From: Thermoleophilia bacterium
GTDB lineage: Bacteria > Actinomycetota > Thermoleophilia > Gaiellales > JAICJC01
Direction of reading: 5' to 3'
Length of the DNA: 35,344 nt
Assembly: GCA_025927685.1 (NCBI GenBank)
Contig: JAICKX010000020.1
Span: 1-35,344 of the forward strand
Position numbers and translations under genes: made by a program. The notes under the pieces were generated by a model, which was not told the DNA's origin, did not search any database, and worked only from the letters and a program-made list of their open reading frames with translations. Each line of letters opens with the position of its first letter. Position 1 is the stretch's first letter. Shown in pieces: positions 21,296-28,727 of this stretch.

Positions 21296-22354
21296 GTGAT
21301 CGCGCACCTCGACCTGGACGCGTTCTTCGCCGCCGTGGAGCTGCACCGGAATCCCGGGTTGCGGGGGAAGCCCGTTGTCGTCGGTGGCAACCCGGATGGG
21401 CGCGGCGTCGTCGCCACCGCCAGCTACGAGGCGCGCAGGTACGGGATCCGCTCGGCGATGTCGAGCGCCGAGGCGCGCCGCCGCTGTCCGAGCGTCATCT
21501 TCGTGCGGCCCGACCACCGCACCTACCGGGAGTGGTCGGCGCGGATGTGGGCACTTGTGCGCGAGATGGCGCCCGTCGTCGAGCAGGTCGGGATCGACGA
21601 GGGCTACCTGGTGCTGCCGGACGGCGACCCGCACGAGCAGGCCGAGCTGATCCAGCTCGCCGTTCGCGAGCGCATGCGGCTCTCGTGCTCGCTCGGCGTC
21701 GCCACCTGCAAGGTCGTCGCGAAGGTGGCCTCCGACGCACGCAAGCCGGGCGGGATCACGGTCGTGCCGCCCGGCGGGGAGGCCGCCTTCCTGGCCAGGC
21801 TGCCGGTGCGGACGCTGCCAGGCGTGGGGCCGAAGGCCGAGGTACGCCTCGTCGCCGCGGGCGTGGCGACGATCGGTGCGCTCGCGGAGTTGGACGACGC
21901 CCGGCTGACCGAGCTCCTGCCCGGGCGCGTCGGCGTGGAGCTGCGGCTGCGGGCGCAGGGCGTCGACCCGCGGCCGGTGAGCGGCGAGCCCGCGGAGGCG
22001 ATCTCGATCTCGAACGAGGAGACGTTCGACGTGGACGTCCGCGACCGCGACGAGCTCCACGGTCATCTGCGCCGCATGTCCGAGGGGCTGGCGGCGTCGC
22101 TCGACCGCCGGGGGATGAGCGCCCGGACGGTCACGACGAAGGTGCGCTACCCCGACTTCTCGATCGCGACCCGGTCGCACAGCCTGGGCGTCGGGATCGA
22201 CGACGCCGCGGCGATCGGCGACCTGGCGTGCAGCCTCCTCGACCGGGCGCTGCGGCAGCGGCCCGGCCCGGTGCGGCTCGTCGGGGTCGGCGTGTCGGGG
22301 CTCGACCGGCACCGGCAGCTGGCGTTGCCGATGGAGGACGAGCTGCCGCCCTAG
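21296..22354 (+). CDS. dinB: DNA polymerase IV (DinB, Y family)
   Basis: 352 residues from GTG 21,296. Opens with IAHLDLDAFFAAVELHRNP (first catalytic Asp), then GKPVVVGG, YEARRYGIRSAMSSAEARRRCP (~42-64), QVGIDEGYLVL (catalytic Asp-Glu, normally SIDEAYLD), a helix-hairpin-helix (LPGVGPKAEVRL) and a little-finger domain. The last residues, QLALPMEDELPP, look like a sliding-clamp binding motif. It copies damaged DNA with low fidelity. Divergence from pafBC suggests damage control. The 3' end overlaps the convergent GNAT gene by 4 bases. Confidence 0.93.
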   Translation: MIAHLDLDAFFAAVELHRNPGLRGKPVVVGGNPDGRGVVATASYEARRYGIRSAMSSAEARRRCPSVIFVRPDHRTYREWSARMWALVREMAPVVEQVGIDEGYLVLPDGDPHEQAELIQLAVRERMRLSCSLGVATCKVVAKVASDARKPGGITVVPPGGEAAFLARLPVRTLPGVGPKAEVRLVAAGVATIGALAELDDARLTELLPGRVGVELRLRAQGVDPRPVSGEPAEAISISNEETFDVDVRDRDELHGHLRRMSEGLAASLDRRGMSARTVTTKVRYPDFSIATRSHSLGVGIDDAAAIGDLACSLLDRALRQRPGPVRLVGVGVSGLDRHRQLALPMEDELPP

Positions 22355-22845
22355 CCGGGCGCGAGGAGGTCGAGGCGCCAGTCGTTGCAGACGATCGGGT
22401 GGCCCTTCGGGTACTCGAAGTCGTACGTCCCCTGGAGGTCGAAGCCGCACTTGCGGCAGACGGCGTTCGAGGCCCCGTTCTCGACCGACGGGTAGGCGTG
22501 CAGGAACCGCCGCGTCCCCTCGGCCCGCGCGATCGCGACCGCCTGGAGTGTGGCGGCGCTTGCGATCCCGCGGCCCTGGAATGCGGGGATCACCGCCCAG
22601 CCGATCTCGTAGATCTCGTCGCCCTGCCACTCGCGGTCCCAGTATCCGACCCAGCCGACGCCCTCGCCGGTCGCCTCGTCGACGATCCTGTGCTGCTTGG
22701 AGCCGGGCTGCTCGTAGCGCGTCTGGCGCTCGGCGATCTTCTCGGGGGTCTCGGGGCCGCCGAGGTGCTGCATCATGGCGGGATCGGCGAGGCACTTCTC
22801 GAGCAGCGCCACATTGCCCTTGCCCCAGGGCTCGATCCTGACCAT
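22351..22845 (-). CDS. GNAT family N-acetyltransferase
   Basis: 164 residues. The acetyl-CoA loop is IPAFQGRGIASAATLQAV (~92-109, Q-x-x-G-x-A pattern), preceded by the beta-strand EIGWAV and followed by LHAYPSVENGASNAVCRKCGF, typical of RimJ/RimL-type GNATs that acetylate alpha-amines. Substrate unknown. It follows the zinc-motif gene by 18 bases on the same strand and probably shares its transcript. Confidence 0.85.
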   Translation of the reverse strand: MVRIEPWGKGNVALLEKCLADPAMMQHLGGPETPEKIAERQTRYEQPGSKQHRIVDEATGEGVGWVGYWDREWQGDEIYEIGWAVIPAFQGRGIASAATLQAVAIARAEGTRRFLHAYPSVENGASNAVCRKCGFDLQGTYDFEYPKGHPIVCNDWRLDLLAPG

Positions 22846-22863
22846 GAGGGTCGCGGCCGGCGC

Positions 22864-23280
22864 CTACGCCGTAACGGGCAGGCGCTCCTCGAGATGCTGG
22901 TGCGAGGGGCAGTACTCGCGGTCGGGAAGCGGCGTGCGCTGGCACGGCTTCCCCTTGCGAGTCGTCGCCTTGCACTGGTGCGCCTGGCCCTCGCCGGCGC
23001 GCTCCAGCTCATCGAGGATGTGCACGACGGCCGCCGAGATGTGGCGGTCGATCGAGCGGTAGACGCGCACCTGATCGGAGATCGAGAAGAGGTGGCGGAT
23101 CTCCGAGAAGAGACTCTGGCTCGGCTTGGCGAAGTAGTGCGGGTCGCGCGCCAGCCGTTCGATCGTCGCCTCGCAACATTGGAGCACCCTGCGCCGGCCC
23201 TCCTGGGGGGAGACGGTGTCGGGATGCGGGTCGACAAGATCCTTGACCTCGACGAAGATTGCGCGGCTGAACCGATACAT
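22864..23280 (-). CDS. unknown protein with C-terminal Cys3His zinc motif
   Basis: 138 residues. The first ~95 are helical (PQEGRRRVLQCCEATIERLA, SEIRHLFSISDQVRVYRSID). The C-terminus carries CKATTRKGKPCQR then EYCPSHQH, i.e. C-x(8-9)-C-x(9)-C-x(2)-H, a small zinc-binding module also seen alone at the ends of many bacterial proteins (DUF5763-like by eye). Start fixed by GGAGG 4 bases before ATG 23,280. Function unknown; it heads a two-gene unit with the acetyltransferase. Confidence 0.7.
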   Translation of the reverse strand: MYRFSRAIFVEVKDLVDPHPDTVSPQEGRRRVLQCCEATIERLARDPHYFAKPSQSLFSEIRHLFSISDQVRVYRSIDRHISAAVVHILDELERAGEGQAHQCKATTRKGKPCQRTPLPDREYCPSHQHLEERLPVTA

Positions 23281-23438
23281 GCGACCTCCAACTCGGTGTC
23301 ACAAGGGGGGCGGGACGGCCTGGTTAGTATGCCCGATTCCACGTTCATTTAGCTACCAGGATTGTTAAGCTGACGTTAATCTCAGGGTTTTTTCCGGAGA
23401 ACGGGGGAGAAAGCCGGTGATTCGTCTGTATCTCGGAG
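23281..23438. promoter_or_regulatory. 158-bp intergenic region, relatively AT-rich
   Basis: Divergent gap between the zinc-motif gene and the deacetylase, with more A+T than nearly anywhere else in the window. It contains TTAAGCTGACGTTAA (a near-palindrome), a T6 run, and CCGG...CCGG arms around a purine-rich GAACGGGGGAGAAAG loop just before the deacetylase. Both promoters should lie here, but no convincing -35/-10 pair could be fixed. A structured leader is possible. Confidence 0.4.
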
Positions 23439-24350
23439 GTGTCACAAACGCGGCCGCTGGCCTGTTACGTGTCCGACCTCTTCCGCGAGCACGACCCGGG
23501 GCGGCACCCCGAGCGTCCGGCCCGAATTGACGCCGTGATGCAGGCCGTTCGCGCTGTCCGCGCGCCGGTCGAGGAGGCCGGCGCGGCCTCGCAGGACGAC
23601 CTGGAGCGCGTGCATCCGCCCGCGTTCCTGGCGGCGATCCGCGAGCTGTGCGAGGCGGGCGGCGGCGCGATCGACCTCGATACGGTCGTGAGCGAGCGCA
23701 GCTACGACGCGGCCGTCACGGCGTCCGGGGCGGCCACCGCGGCGGTCGACGCGGTCCTCGCAGGCGACCTCGGCGCGGCGTTCTGCCTGGGGCGGCCGCC
23801 CGGTCATCACGCCGAGGCGGCGCGGGCCATGGGCTTCTGCCTCGTGAACCACGCGGCCGTCGCGGTGGCCCACGCCCGGGCGGCGGGCGTCGATCGGGTG
23901 GCGGTGCTCGACTGGGACGCCCACCACGGGAACGGCACGCAGGCCATCTTCTGGGACGACCCGGCCGTGCTCTACGTGTCGCTTCACCAGTACCCGTTCT
24001 ACCCGGGGACCGGAAGCCGGGCCGAGCGGGGCGGCGGCGCGGGTGAGGGCACGACCGTCAACATCCCGCTGACGGCCGGCGCGTCGGAGCGCGAGTTCAC
24101 CGACGCCTTCGAGTCGGAGGCCCTGCCGGCCCTCGGCGGCTTCGACCCGGATCTGCTGATCGTCTCCGCCGGCTTCGACGCCCACCGCGACGATCCGCTC
24201 TGCGACCTCGGGCTCTCCTCGGCGGCGTTCGGCGACCTGACCCGCACGGTCCGCGGGATCGGCGCGGGCCCGGTGCTGATCCTGGAGGGCGGCTACGACC
24301 TGACCGCCCTCTACGAGAGCGTCTCCGAGGTCCTCGCCGCCCTCGGGTGA
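23439..24350 (+). CDS. histone deacetylase family (AcuC/HDAC-like) amidohydrolase
   Basis: 303 residues. HDPGRHPERPARIDAV near the N-terminus, GRPPGHHAEAARAMGFCLVN (His-His general base pair), VLDWDAHHGNGTQ (zinc ligands Asp and His), SAGFDAHRDDPL (third ligand Asp) and ILEGGYDL at the end: all HDAC zinc-site motifs are intact. Bacterial members deacetylate acetyl-lysine (e.g. acetyl-CoA synthetase), polyamines or other acyl-amines. The start is uncertain: GGAGG overlaps the GTG at 23,439, but the first beta-strand (LACYVSDLF) needs a start at about this point. The gene ends 2 bases before a REP-like palindrome. Confidence 0.9.
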   Translation: MSQTRPLACYVSDLFREHDPGRHPERPARIDAVMQAVRAVRAPVEEAGAASQDDLERVHPPAFLAAIRELCEAGGGAIDLDTVVSERSYDAAVTASGAATAAVDAVLAGDLGAAFCLGRPPGHHAEAARAMGFCLVNHAAVAVAHARAAGVDRVAVLDWDAHHGNGTQAIFWDDPAVLYVSLHQYPFYPGTGSRAERGGGAGEGTTVNIPLTAGASEREFTDAFESEALPALGGFDPDLLIVSAGFDAHRDDPLCDLGLSSAAFGDLTRTVRGIGAGPVLILEGGYDLTALYESVSEVLAALG

Positions 24351-24351
24351 C

Positions 24352-24380
24352 GCAACAACGGGGTCAGACCCCGTTGTTGC
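24352..24380. repeat. perfect 29-bp palindrome (REP-like)
   Basis: GCAACAACGGGGTC (24,352-24,365), a single central A, then GACCCCGTTGTTGC (24,367-24,380): 14-bp perfect arms. Core GGGGTCAGACCCC is the same type as at 1,772 and 17,352. It lies between convergent genes and may terminate both. The central TGA read on the minus strand is the stop codon of the methyltransferase gene. Confidence 0.65.
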
Positions 24381-24963
24381 AAGCGACCACGACGAACCAG
24401 CGGCCGTCGTGCAGCACCTCACCGCCGCCGAGCTCGCCGGCCAGCTCCGCGCCGCGGAAGAAGCGCTTGTAGACGCGGTGGCGGGTGCCGTCGTTCAGGA
24501 CGCGCTCCTGCCACTCCTCGGCATCGACGTCCTGGCGGAGGGCCGAGTCGACGACGACCAGCTCGGGTGCCACCCGGCGCGCCTCCGCGACGAACCGCTC
24601 CCGCTCCCCCGGCAGCAGATGCCCGTAGAAGTGGCCCGTGAAGACGCGGTCGAGCTCGCCGTCTGCGAACGGCAGCGGCACCGCATCGCCCTGGACGACC
24701 CGCGCATCCGGCATCCGCGCCGCCGCCACCGCGACCATCGCCGGGCTCTGGTCGAGGCCCACCACGTCGCCGCGCAGGCGGCGCGTCAAGAACCCCGTGC
24801 CGCACGCAACGTCGAGCACCCGGCACGGGGCCAGGCCCGCCACGACGCTGCACAGCCGCTCGACCTCCTCGTGCCAGCCGGGACGGTCGCGCTCGGCGTA
24901 CAGCCCGCGGCCCAGCCACCAGTCGTCGTACTCGCCCGCGCGCGCCTCGTAGTACGCGCGCAT
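24364..24963 (-). CDS. class I SAM-dependent methyltransferase
   Basis: 199 residues from ATG 24,963, 17 bases after the aldehyde dehydrogenase stop. Motif I VLDVACGTGFLTRRL binds SAM; then VVGLDQSPAMVAVA, VVQGDAVPLPFADGELDRV and a HLLPGERERFVAEARRV helix follow, as in the UbiE/Methyltransf_11 group. Substrate unknown. Its last five residues (CNNGV) and stop come from the palindromic repeat, so the natural C-terminus may have been altered. The long upstream extension in frame overlaps the dehydrogenase gene and is not used. Confidence 0.85.
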   Translation of the reverse strand: MRAYYEARAGEYDDWWLGRGLYAERDRPGWHEEVERLCSVVAGLAPCRVLDVACGTGFLTRRLRGDVVGLDQSPAMVAVAAARMPDARVVQGDAVPLPFADGELDRVFTGHFYGHLLPGERERFVAEARRVAPELVVVDSALRQDVDAEEWQERVLNDGTRHRVYKRFFRGAELAGELGGGEVLHDGRWFVVVACNNGV

Positions 24964-24980
24964 CTGCTCGTCGACGACGG

Positions 24981-26414
24981 TCAGTAGCCGATCACCACCA
25001 GCCTTGGCTCGGTCATTTCCTCGACCGCGTACTTCGGCCCCTCGCGCGTGTTGCCGGACTCCTTCACGCCGCCGTACGGCATGTGGTCGGCCCGCCAGGT
25101 CGGCGCCTCGTTGACGGTGACGCCGCCGAAGTCGAGCTGCTGCGCGGCCCACATGGCCCGGCTGATGTCCTGCGTGAAGACGCCGGCCTGGAGCCCGTAG
25201 TCGGTGCCGTTGGCCTTCTCGACCGCCTCCTCGATGCCGGCGACGCGGGCCAGGGTCACGACCGGTCCGAACACCTCGCGGCAGGAGACCTGCATCTCGA
25301 GGTCGACGTCGCCCAGGAGGGTGGGGCGGATGAGGCCGTGCTCGTCGGTCTCACCGCCGGCGAGCAGCGTCGCGCCGCCGTCGACCGCCTCCTTGACCCA
25401 GGCCAGGATGCGGTCGCGGTTCTCGTCGTCGATCACCGGGCCCACCTGCGTTCCCTCGTCGAGCGGGTCGCCGGTGACGAGCGCCTGCACCTTCGGCCGG
25501 AGGGCCTCCACGAACCGGTCGTAGGCCGAGTCCTCGACGTAGACGCGCTGGATCGAGATGCAGCTCTGGCCGGCGAACGAGTAGCCGTTGGCCGCGACCG
25601 CCGTCGCCGCCTTCTCGATGTCGGCGTCCGCCATGACGATGAGGGGCGTGGAGTTCCCGAGCTCCAGGTTGACCTTCTTGCGCGAGGCCCGGGAGCGCAG
25701 CTTCCAGCCGACGTCCGACGAGCCGGTGAACGTGATGAGCTTGACCCGCGGATCCTCGATCAGGATGTCGCCGATCTCGCTCGACTTGCCCACGACGACG
25801 TTCAGCCAGCCGGCGGGCTGGCCGGCGTCTGCGAAGGCCTGGGCCAGCACCAGCGCCGAGAGCGGCGTCGCCGTCGCGGGCTTGAGGACACAGGCGCAGC
25901 CGGCCGCGAACGCCGGGCCGATCTTGTGCGCGACCAGGTTCAGCGGGAAGTTGAACGGCGAGATCGCGCCGACGACGCCGATCGGCCGCCGCACGACCAT
26001 GCCGGCGTGGTTCACCCCGGCCGGGTGGGCGTCCATCCCGATGAGCTCGCCGCCGAGCGCGCGCGCCTCGTGCGCCGAGAAGATGATCGTCTGCACCGCC
26101 CGGTCGGCCTCGACCTGCGCGGTCGCGATCGGCTTTCCGGCCTCCTGCGAGATCGTGCGGGCCAGCTCGTCGCGCCGTTCGCGCAGGAGCGCCGCGACCC
26201 GGTCGAGGATCATCGCCCGCTCGTGCGCCGGAAGCGGCGTCTCCATCGCCTTGGCGGCGGCGTCGACCGCGCGCTCGGCGTCGGCCCGGCCGCCGTAGGC
26301 CACCTGCGCCACCACGCTGCCGTCGAACGGCGACGTGACGTCGATCGTCTCGCCCGTCTCGTACCACTCGCCTCCGACCAGGATCTTGCGAACTGGCTCC
26401 GTCGTCGTCGCCAT
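24981..26414 (-). CDS. NAD(P)-dependent aldehyde dehydrogenase
   Basis: 477 residues from ATG 26,414; an in-frame GTG three bases upstream is the alternative. GGAAGGAG ends 7 bases before the ATG. Motifs: ISPFNFPLNLVAHKIGPA (~158-175), FTGSSDVGWKLRS (cofactor fold), LELGNSTPLIV (active-site Glu; usually LELGGNAP) and AGQSCISIQRVYV (catalytic Cys). The pattern resembles the lactaldehyde/phosphonoacetaldehyde/non-phosphorylating GAPDH side of the superfamily. It overlaps the ThDP enzyme gene upstream, so it may oxidise an aldehyde made from that enzyme's substrate or product. Confidence 0.9.
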   Translation of the reverse strand: MATTTEPVRKILVGGEWYETGETIDVTSPFDGSVVAQVAYGGRADAERAVDAAAKAMETPLPAHERAMILDRVAALLRERRDELARTISQEAGKPIATAQVEADRAVQTIIFSAHEARALGGELIGMDAHPAGVNHAGMVVRRPIGVVGAISPFNFPLNLVAHKIGPAFAAGCACVLKPATATPLSALVLAQAFADAGQPAGWLNVVVGKSSEIGDILIEDPRVKLITFTGSSDVGWKLRSRASRKKVNLELGNSTPLIVMADADIEKAATAVAANGYSFAGQSCISIQRVYVEDSAYDRFVEALRPKVQALVTGDPLDEGTQVGPVIDDENRDRILAWVKEAVDGGATLLAGGETDEHGLIRPTLLGDVDLEMQVSCREVFGPVVTLARVAGIEEAVEKANGTDYGLQAGVFTQDISRAMWAAQQLDFGGVTVNEAPTWRADHMPYGGVKESGNTREGPKYAVEEMTEPRLVVIGY

Positions 26415-28069
26415 CACGCCACTCCTTCCTCAACCTTGCGGAGGTCTCCGATGCGCTCGGAGAACCGCACGTTCTCTCGATAGTCGATGGGGATCTCGAC
26501 GACGCAGGACGTGTCGAGCTCGAACGCCCGCCTGAGCGTCGGGACGAGGTCGTCGGCCGACTCGACCCGAAGGCCCGCGAGGCCGAACGACTCTGCCAGC
26601 GCCACCAGGTCGGGGTTCGTGAACTTGGTACCCGCCAGCCGCCCGAACTTGCGGATCTGGTGCAGCTCGATCACGCCGAACGCGCTGTCCGTCCAGACGA
26701 GGTTGACGATCGCCAGCCCGAGCCGGCGGGCGGTCTCGAGCTCCTGCACGTTCATCAGAAAGCCGCCGTCGCCGGAGATCGTGACCACGTGCCGCTCCTT
26801 CGGCAGCACGAGCCGCGCCGCGATCGCCGCCGGCACCGCGAAGCCCATCGCCGCCGCGCCGTTCGAGATGAGGACGGTGTTCGGCTGGTGGGCGGGCCAG
26901 AGCCGCGAGATCCAGAGCTTGTGCGCGCCGACGTCCGAGATCAGGACGTCGTCCGGCGCCATGATCTCGCGCAGGTCGCGCAGCACGCGCTGGGGCTTCA
27001 CCGGGAAGCTGTCGTCGGAGCCCTGTTCGAGCGCGAGCTGGAAGAGCTCTCGGTAGGGCGGCGCGGCCAGGCGGGCGGGCGGCTTGGCCGAGACGAGGTT
27101 CCCGAGGTGGGTCAGGATCGTGCGGATGCCGCCGGTCAGCTCGACGTCCGGCACGTAGTGCTCGTCCACCTCGGCGGCCACGGTGTCGATGCAGATGATC
27201 TTGCGGTCGGCGCGCGGGTTCCAGTTGACGGGCGACCACTCGACCAGGTCGTAGCCCACGCAGACGACGAGATCCGCCTTGCCCATGAAGCCCTTCGGGT
27301 AGTCCTGCGCGCGCAGGCCGGCCGTGAAGAGGGTGTGCGGGTCGTCGGCGTCGGTGACGCCCTTGCCCATGAACGTGGTGATGACGTTCAGCCCGGTCTG
27401 CTCGCAGAAGCGCCGCAGCGCCGCCGCGGCCTGCTGGCGGACGACGCCGTTTCCGGCTAGGACGACGGGCCGCTCGCACGACTGGAGCAGCTCCGCGGCG
27501 CGGTGCAGCTCGGCGGCCACGGGCTCGACGAGCGGCGACGCCCGCCTTGGCACCGGCGTGCCGGCGACCTCGGCCTCCATCACGTCGTCGGGCAGCTCGA
27601 GATGGGTGGCGCCGGGCTTCTCGCGCTCGGCGAGGGCGAAGGCCTTGCGCACCGCCTCCGGGATGATCTCGGGGTCGTGGACGCGCGCGTTCCACTTCGT
27701 CACCGGCTTCATCATGCGGACGATGTCGATGTGCTGGTGGCTCTCCTTGTGCATCTCGGAGAGGCCGGTCTGGCCGGTCAGCGCGACGACCGGCGCCCGG
27801 TCGAGGTACGCGTCGGCGAGGCCGGTGACGAGGTTGGTCGCGCCCGGCCCGAGCGTGCCGAGGCAGACGCCGGCCCGCCCGGTGAGGCGGCCGTACGCGT
27901 CGGCCATGAACGCCGCTCCCTGCTCGTGCCGGACGGGGAGGAAGCTGACCGACTCCGAGCCGTCGATCGCGTCGTTCAGGTCGAGCGTCTCCTCGCCGGG
28001 GATCCCGAAGACGTACTGCACGCCCTCGTTCTCGAGGCAGCGCACGAAGAGCTCGGCGGCGGTGGGCAT
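26414..28069 (-). CDS. ThDP-dependent enzyme, acetolactate synthase large-subunit family
   Basis: 551 residues with three ThDP-fold domains: FGIPGEETLDL and LPVRHEQGAAFMADAYGR (catalytic Glu, ~30-60), a central domain (~185-320) and the ThDP/metal motif SGDGGFLMNVQELETARRL...NLVWTDSAFGV (~425-460). It resembles catabolic acetolactate synthases (AlsS/BudB) more than IlvB because no regulatory subunit gene follows. The product is normally 2-acetolactate from two pyruvates; other keto acids are possible. A TAGACT -10 box lies 6 bases before the ATG. First gene of a three-gene minus-strand unit. Confidence 0.88.
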   Translation of the reverse strand: MPTAAELFVRCLENEGVQYVFGIPGEETLDLNDAIDGSESVSFLPVRHEQGAAFMADAYGRLTGRAGVCLGTLGPGATNLVTGLADAYLDRAPVVALTGQTGLSEMHKESHQHIDIVRMMKPVTKWNARVHDPEIIPEAVRKAFALAEREKPGATHLELPDDVMEAEVAGTPVPRRASPLVEPVAAELHRAAELLQSCERPVVLAGNGVVRQQAAAALRRFCEQTGLNVITTFMGKGVTDADDPHTLFTAGLRAQDYPKGFMGKADLVVCVGYDLVEWSPVNWNPRADRKIICIDTVAAEVDEHYVPDVELTGGIRTILTHLGNLVSAKPPARLAAPPYRELFQLALEQGSDDSFPVKPQRVLRDLREIMAPDDVLISDVGAHKLWISRLWPAHQPNTVLISNGAAAMGFAVPAAIAARLVLPKERHVVTISGDGGFLMNVQELETARRLGLAIVNLVWTDSAFGVIELHQIRKFGRLAGTKFTNPDLVALAESFGLAGLRVESADDLVPTLRRAFELDTSCVVEIPIDYRENVRFSERIGDLRKVEEGVA

Positions 28070-28081
28070 GGATCCAGTCTA
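28070..28081 (-). promoter_or_regulatory. leaderless promoter of the ThDP enzyme operon
   Basis: TAGACT then GGATCC then ATG on the minus strand: -10 box 6 bases before the start codon, no Shine-Dalgarno site. The same 12 bases occur before the coiled-coil gene at 32,781. Confidence 0.6.
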
Positions 28082-28194
28082 GGTGACGGCGCGCGTGACA
28101 GCCGCGGCGCTGGTTTGGGCCACCCGGAGCCTTGTCCTGTGACGGCGCGAGGCGGGAGCCTGCTCGGGTACCCCGTTCCCCGCAAGGAGGCCCA

Positions 28195-28404
28195 ATGACC
28201 CGCAGCATCGCCGCCCGCATCCACACCGCCGCCCTGCGCGCCGAGGACGGCCAGGGCACCGTCGAGTACGTCGGCCTGGCCATGGCCATCGGCGTCCTCC
28301 TGCTCGCCGTGGGCTCGGTGCTCGGCAAGGACCACGGCATCGGCTCGATCATCACGAGCGCCATCAAGTCGGCGCTGCAGCAGGCGTCCGGAGGAGGGAA
28401 GTAG
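28195..28404 (+). CDS. Flp-like pilin (type IVb prepilin)
   Basis: 69 residues from ATG 28,195, which AAGGAGG precedes by 4 bases. Leader MTRSIAARIHTAALRAEDG, processing site G19|Q20 with Glu24 (+5) and Tyr25, hydrophobic helix VGLAMAIGVLLLAVGSVL, then a short C-terminal part IITSAIKSALQQASGGGK. Same family as the gene at 17,132 but with a longer tail. No Tad genes nearby. A large hairpin begins at its stop codon. Confidence 0.8.
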   Translation: MTRSIAARIHTAALRAEDGQGTVEYVGLAMAIGVLLLAVGSVLGKDHGIGSIITSAIKSALQQASGGGK

Positions 28405-28455
28405 CCGCGCCGGCCGGGGTGGGCCGGCTGTCGCCGGTCCGCCCGCCGGCGCGGC
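28404..28455 (+). terminator. large GC hairpin after the second pilin gene
   Basis: GCCGCGCCGGC (28,404-28,414) pairs perfectly with GCCGGCGCGGC (28,445-28,455). The loop contains a further GCCGGC/GCCGGT stem. No U-tract. Confidence 0.6.
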
Positions 28456-28492
28456 CTGGGCGAGCGCTTCCGGCTCATGTATCCGTGGGACT

Positions 28493-28660
28493 GTGACGAT
28501 CGTCGCGTTCCTGCGCAGGCTGCTCCGCCGGCTCGGGCCGCCCGGAAACCGCGGGTCGCTCGAGACCGAGTACCGGCAGCCGAACGGGCAGGGCACCCAC
28601 GTCGGCTCGGGCGCACCGGACCCGCGCGACTTTGGTGGCGGCGGGTTCGGATCCGGGTAG
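28493..28660 (+). CDS. small basic/Gly-rich protein with PPGNR motif (55 aa)
   Basis: 55 residues from GTG 28,493, with strong G/C third-position bias. An amphipathic basic N-terminal helix (TIVAFLRRLLRRLG), then PPGNRG, a polar middle and a flexible end (DFGGGGFGSG). The arrangement of helix plus RLxPPGNRxG is repeated in the 67-aa protein at 29,282. Such a helix could bind membranes or nucleic acid. A TATCCG sequence 7 bases before the GTG might be its -10. No known family. Confidence 0.55.
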   Translation: MTIVAFLRRLLRRLGPPGNRGSLETEYRQPNGQGTHVGSGAPDPRDFGGGGFGSG

Positions 28661-28712
28661 GCCCGAGCAACCGGTCGGATCCTCCCAAGTCGGCGCCGTT
28701 CGCCGGAGCCGC

Positions 28713-28718
28713 TACAGT
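28713..28718 (+). promoter_or_regulatory. -10 box upstream of the membrane protein gene
   Basis: TACAGT, 9 bases before ATG 28,728, without a ribosome site: near-leaderless. Confidence 0.4.
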
Positions 28719-28727
28719 GGAGCCGTC

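Noticed and set aside
23340-23438. c-di-AMP (ydaO) or other riboswitch before the deacetylase
   Set aside because: The GGGGGA...CCGGTGATTC stretch is suggestive, but the region is too short and lacks the full consensus; reported only as an unexplained leader.
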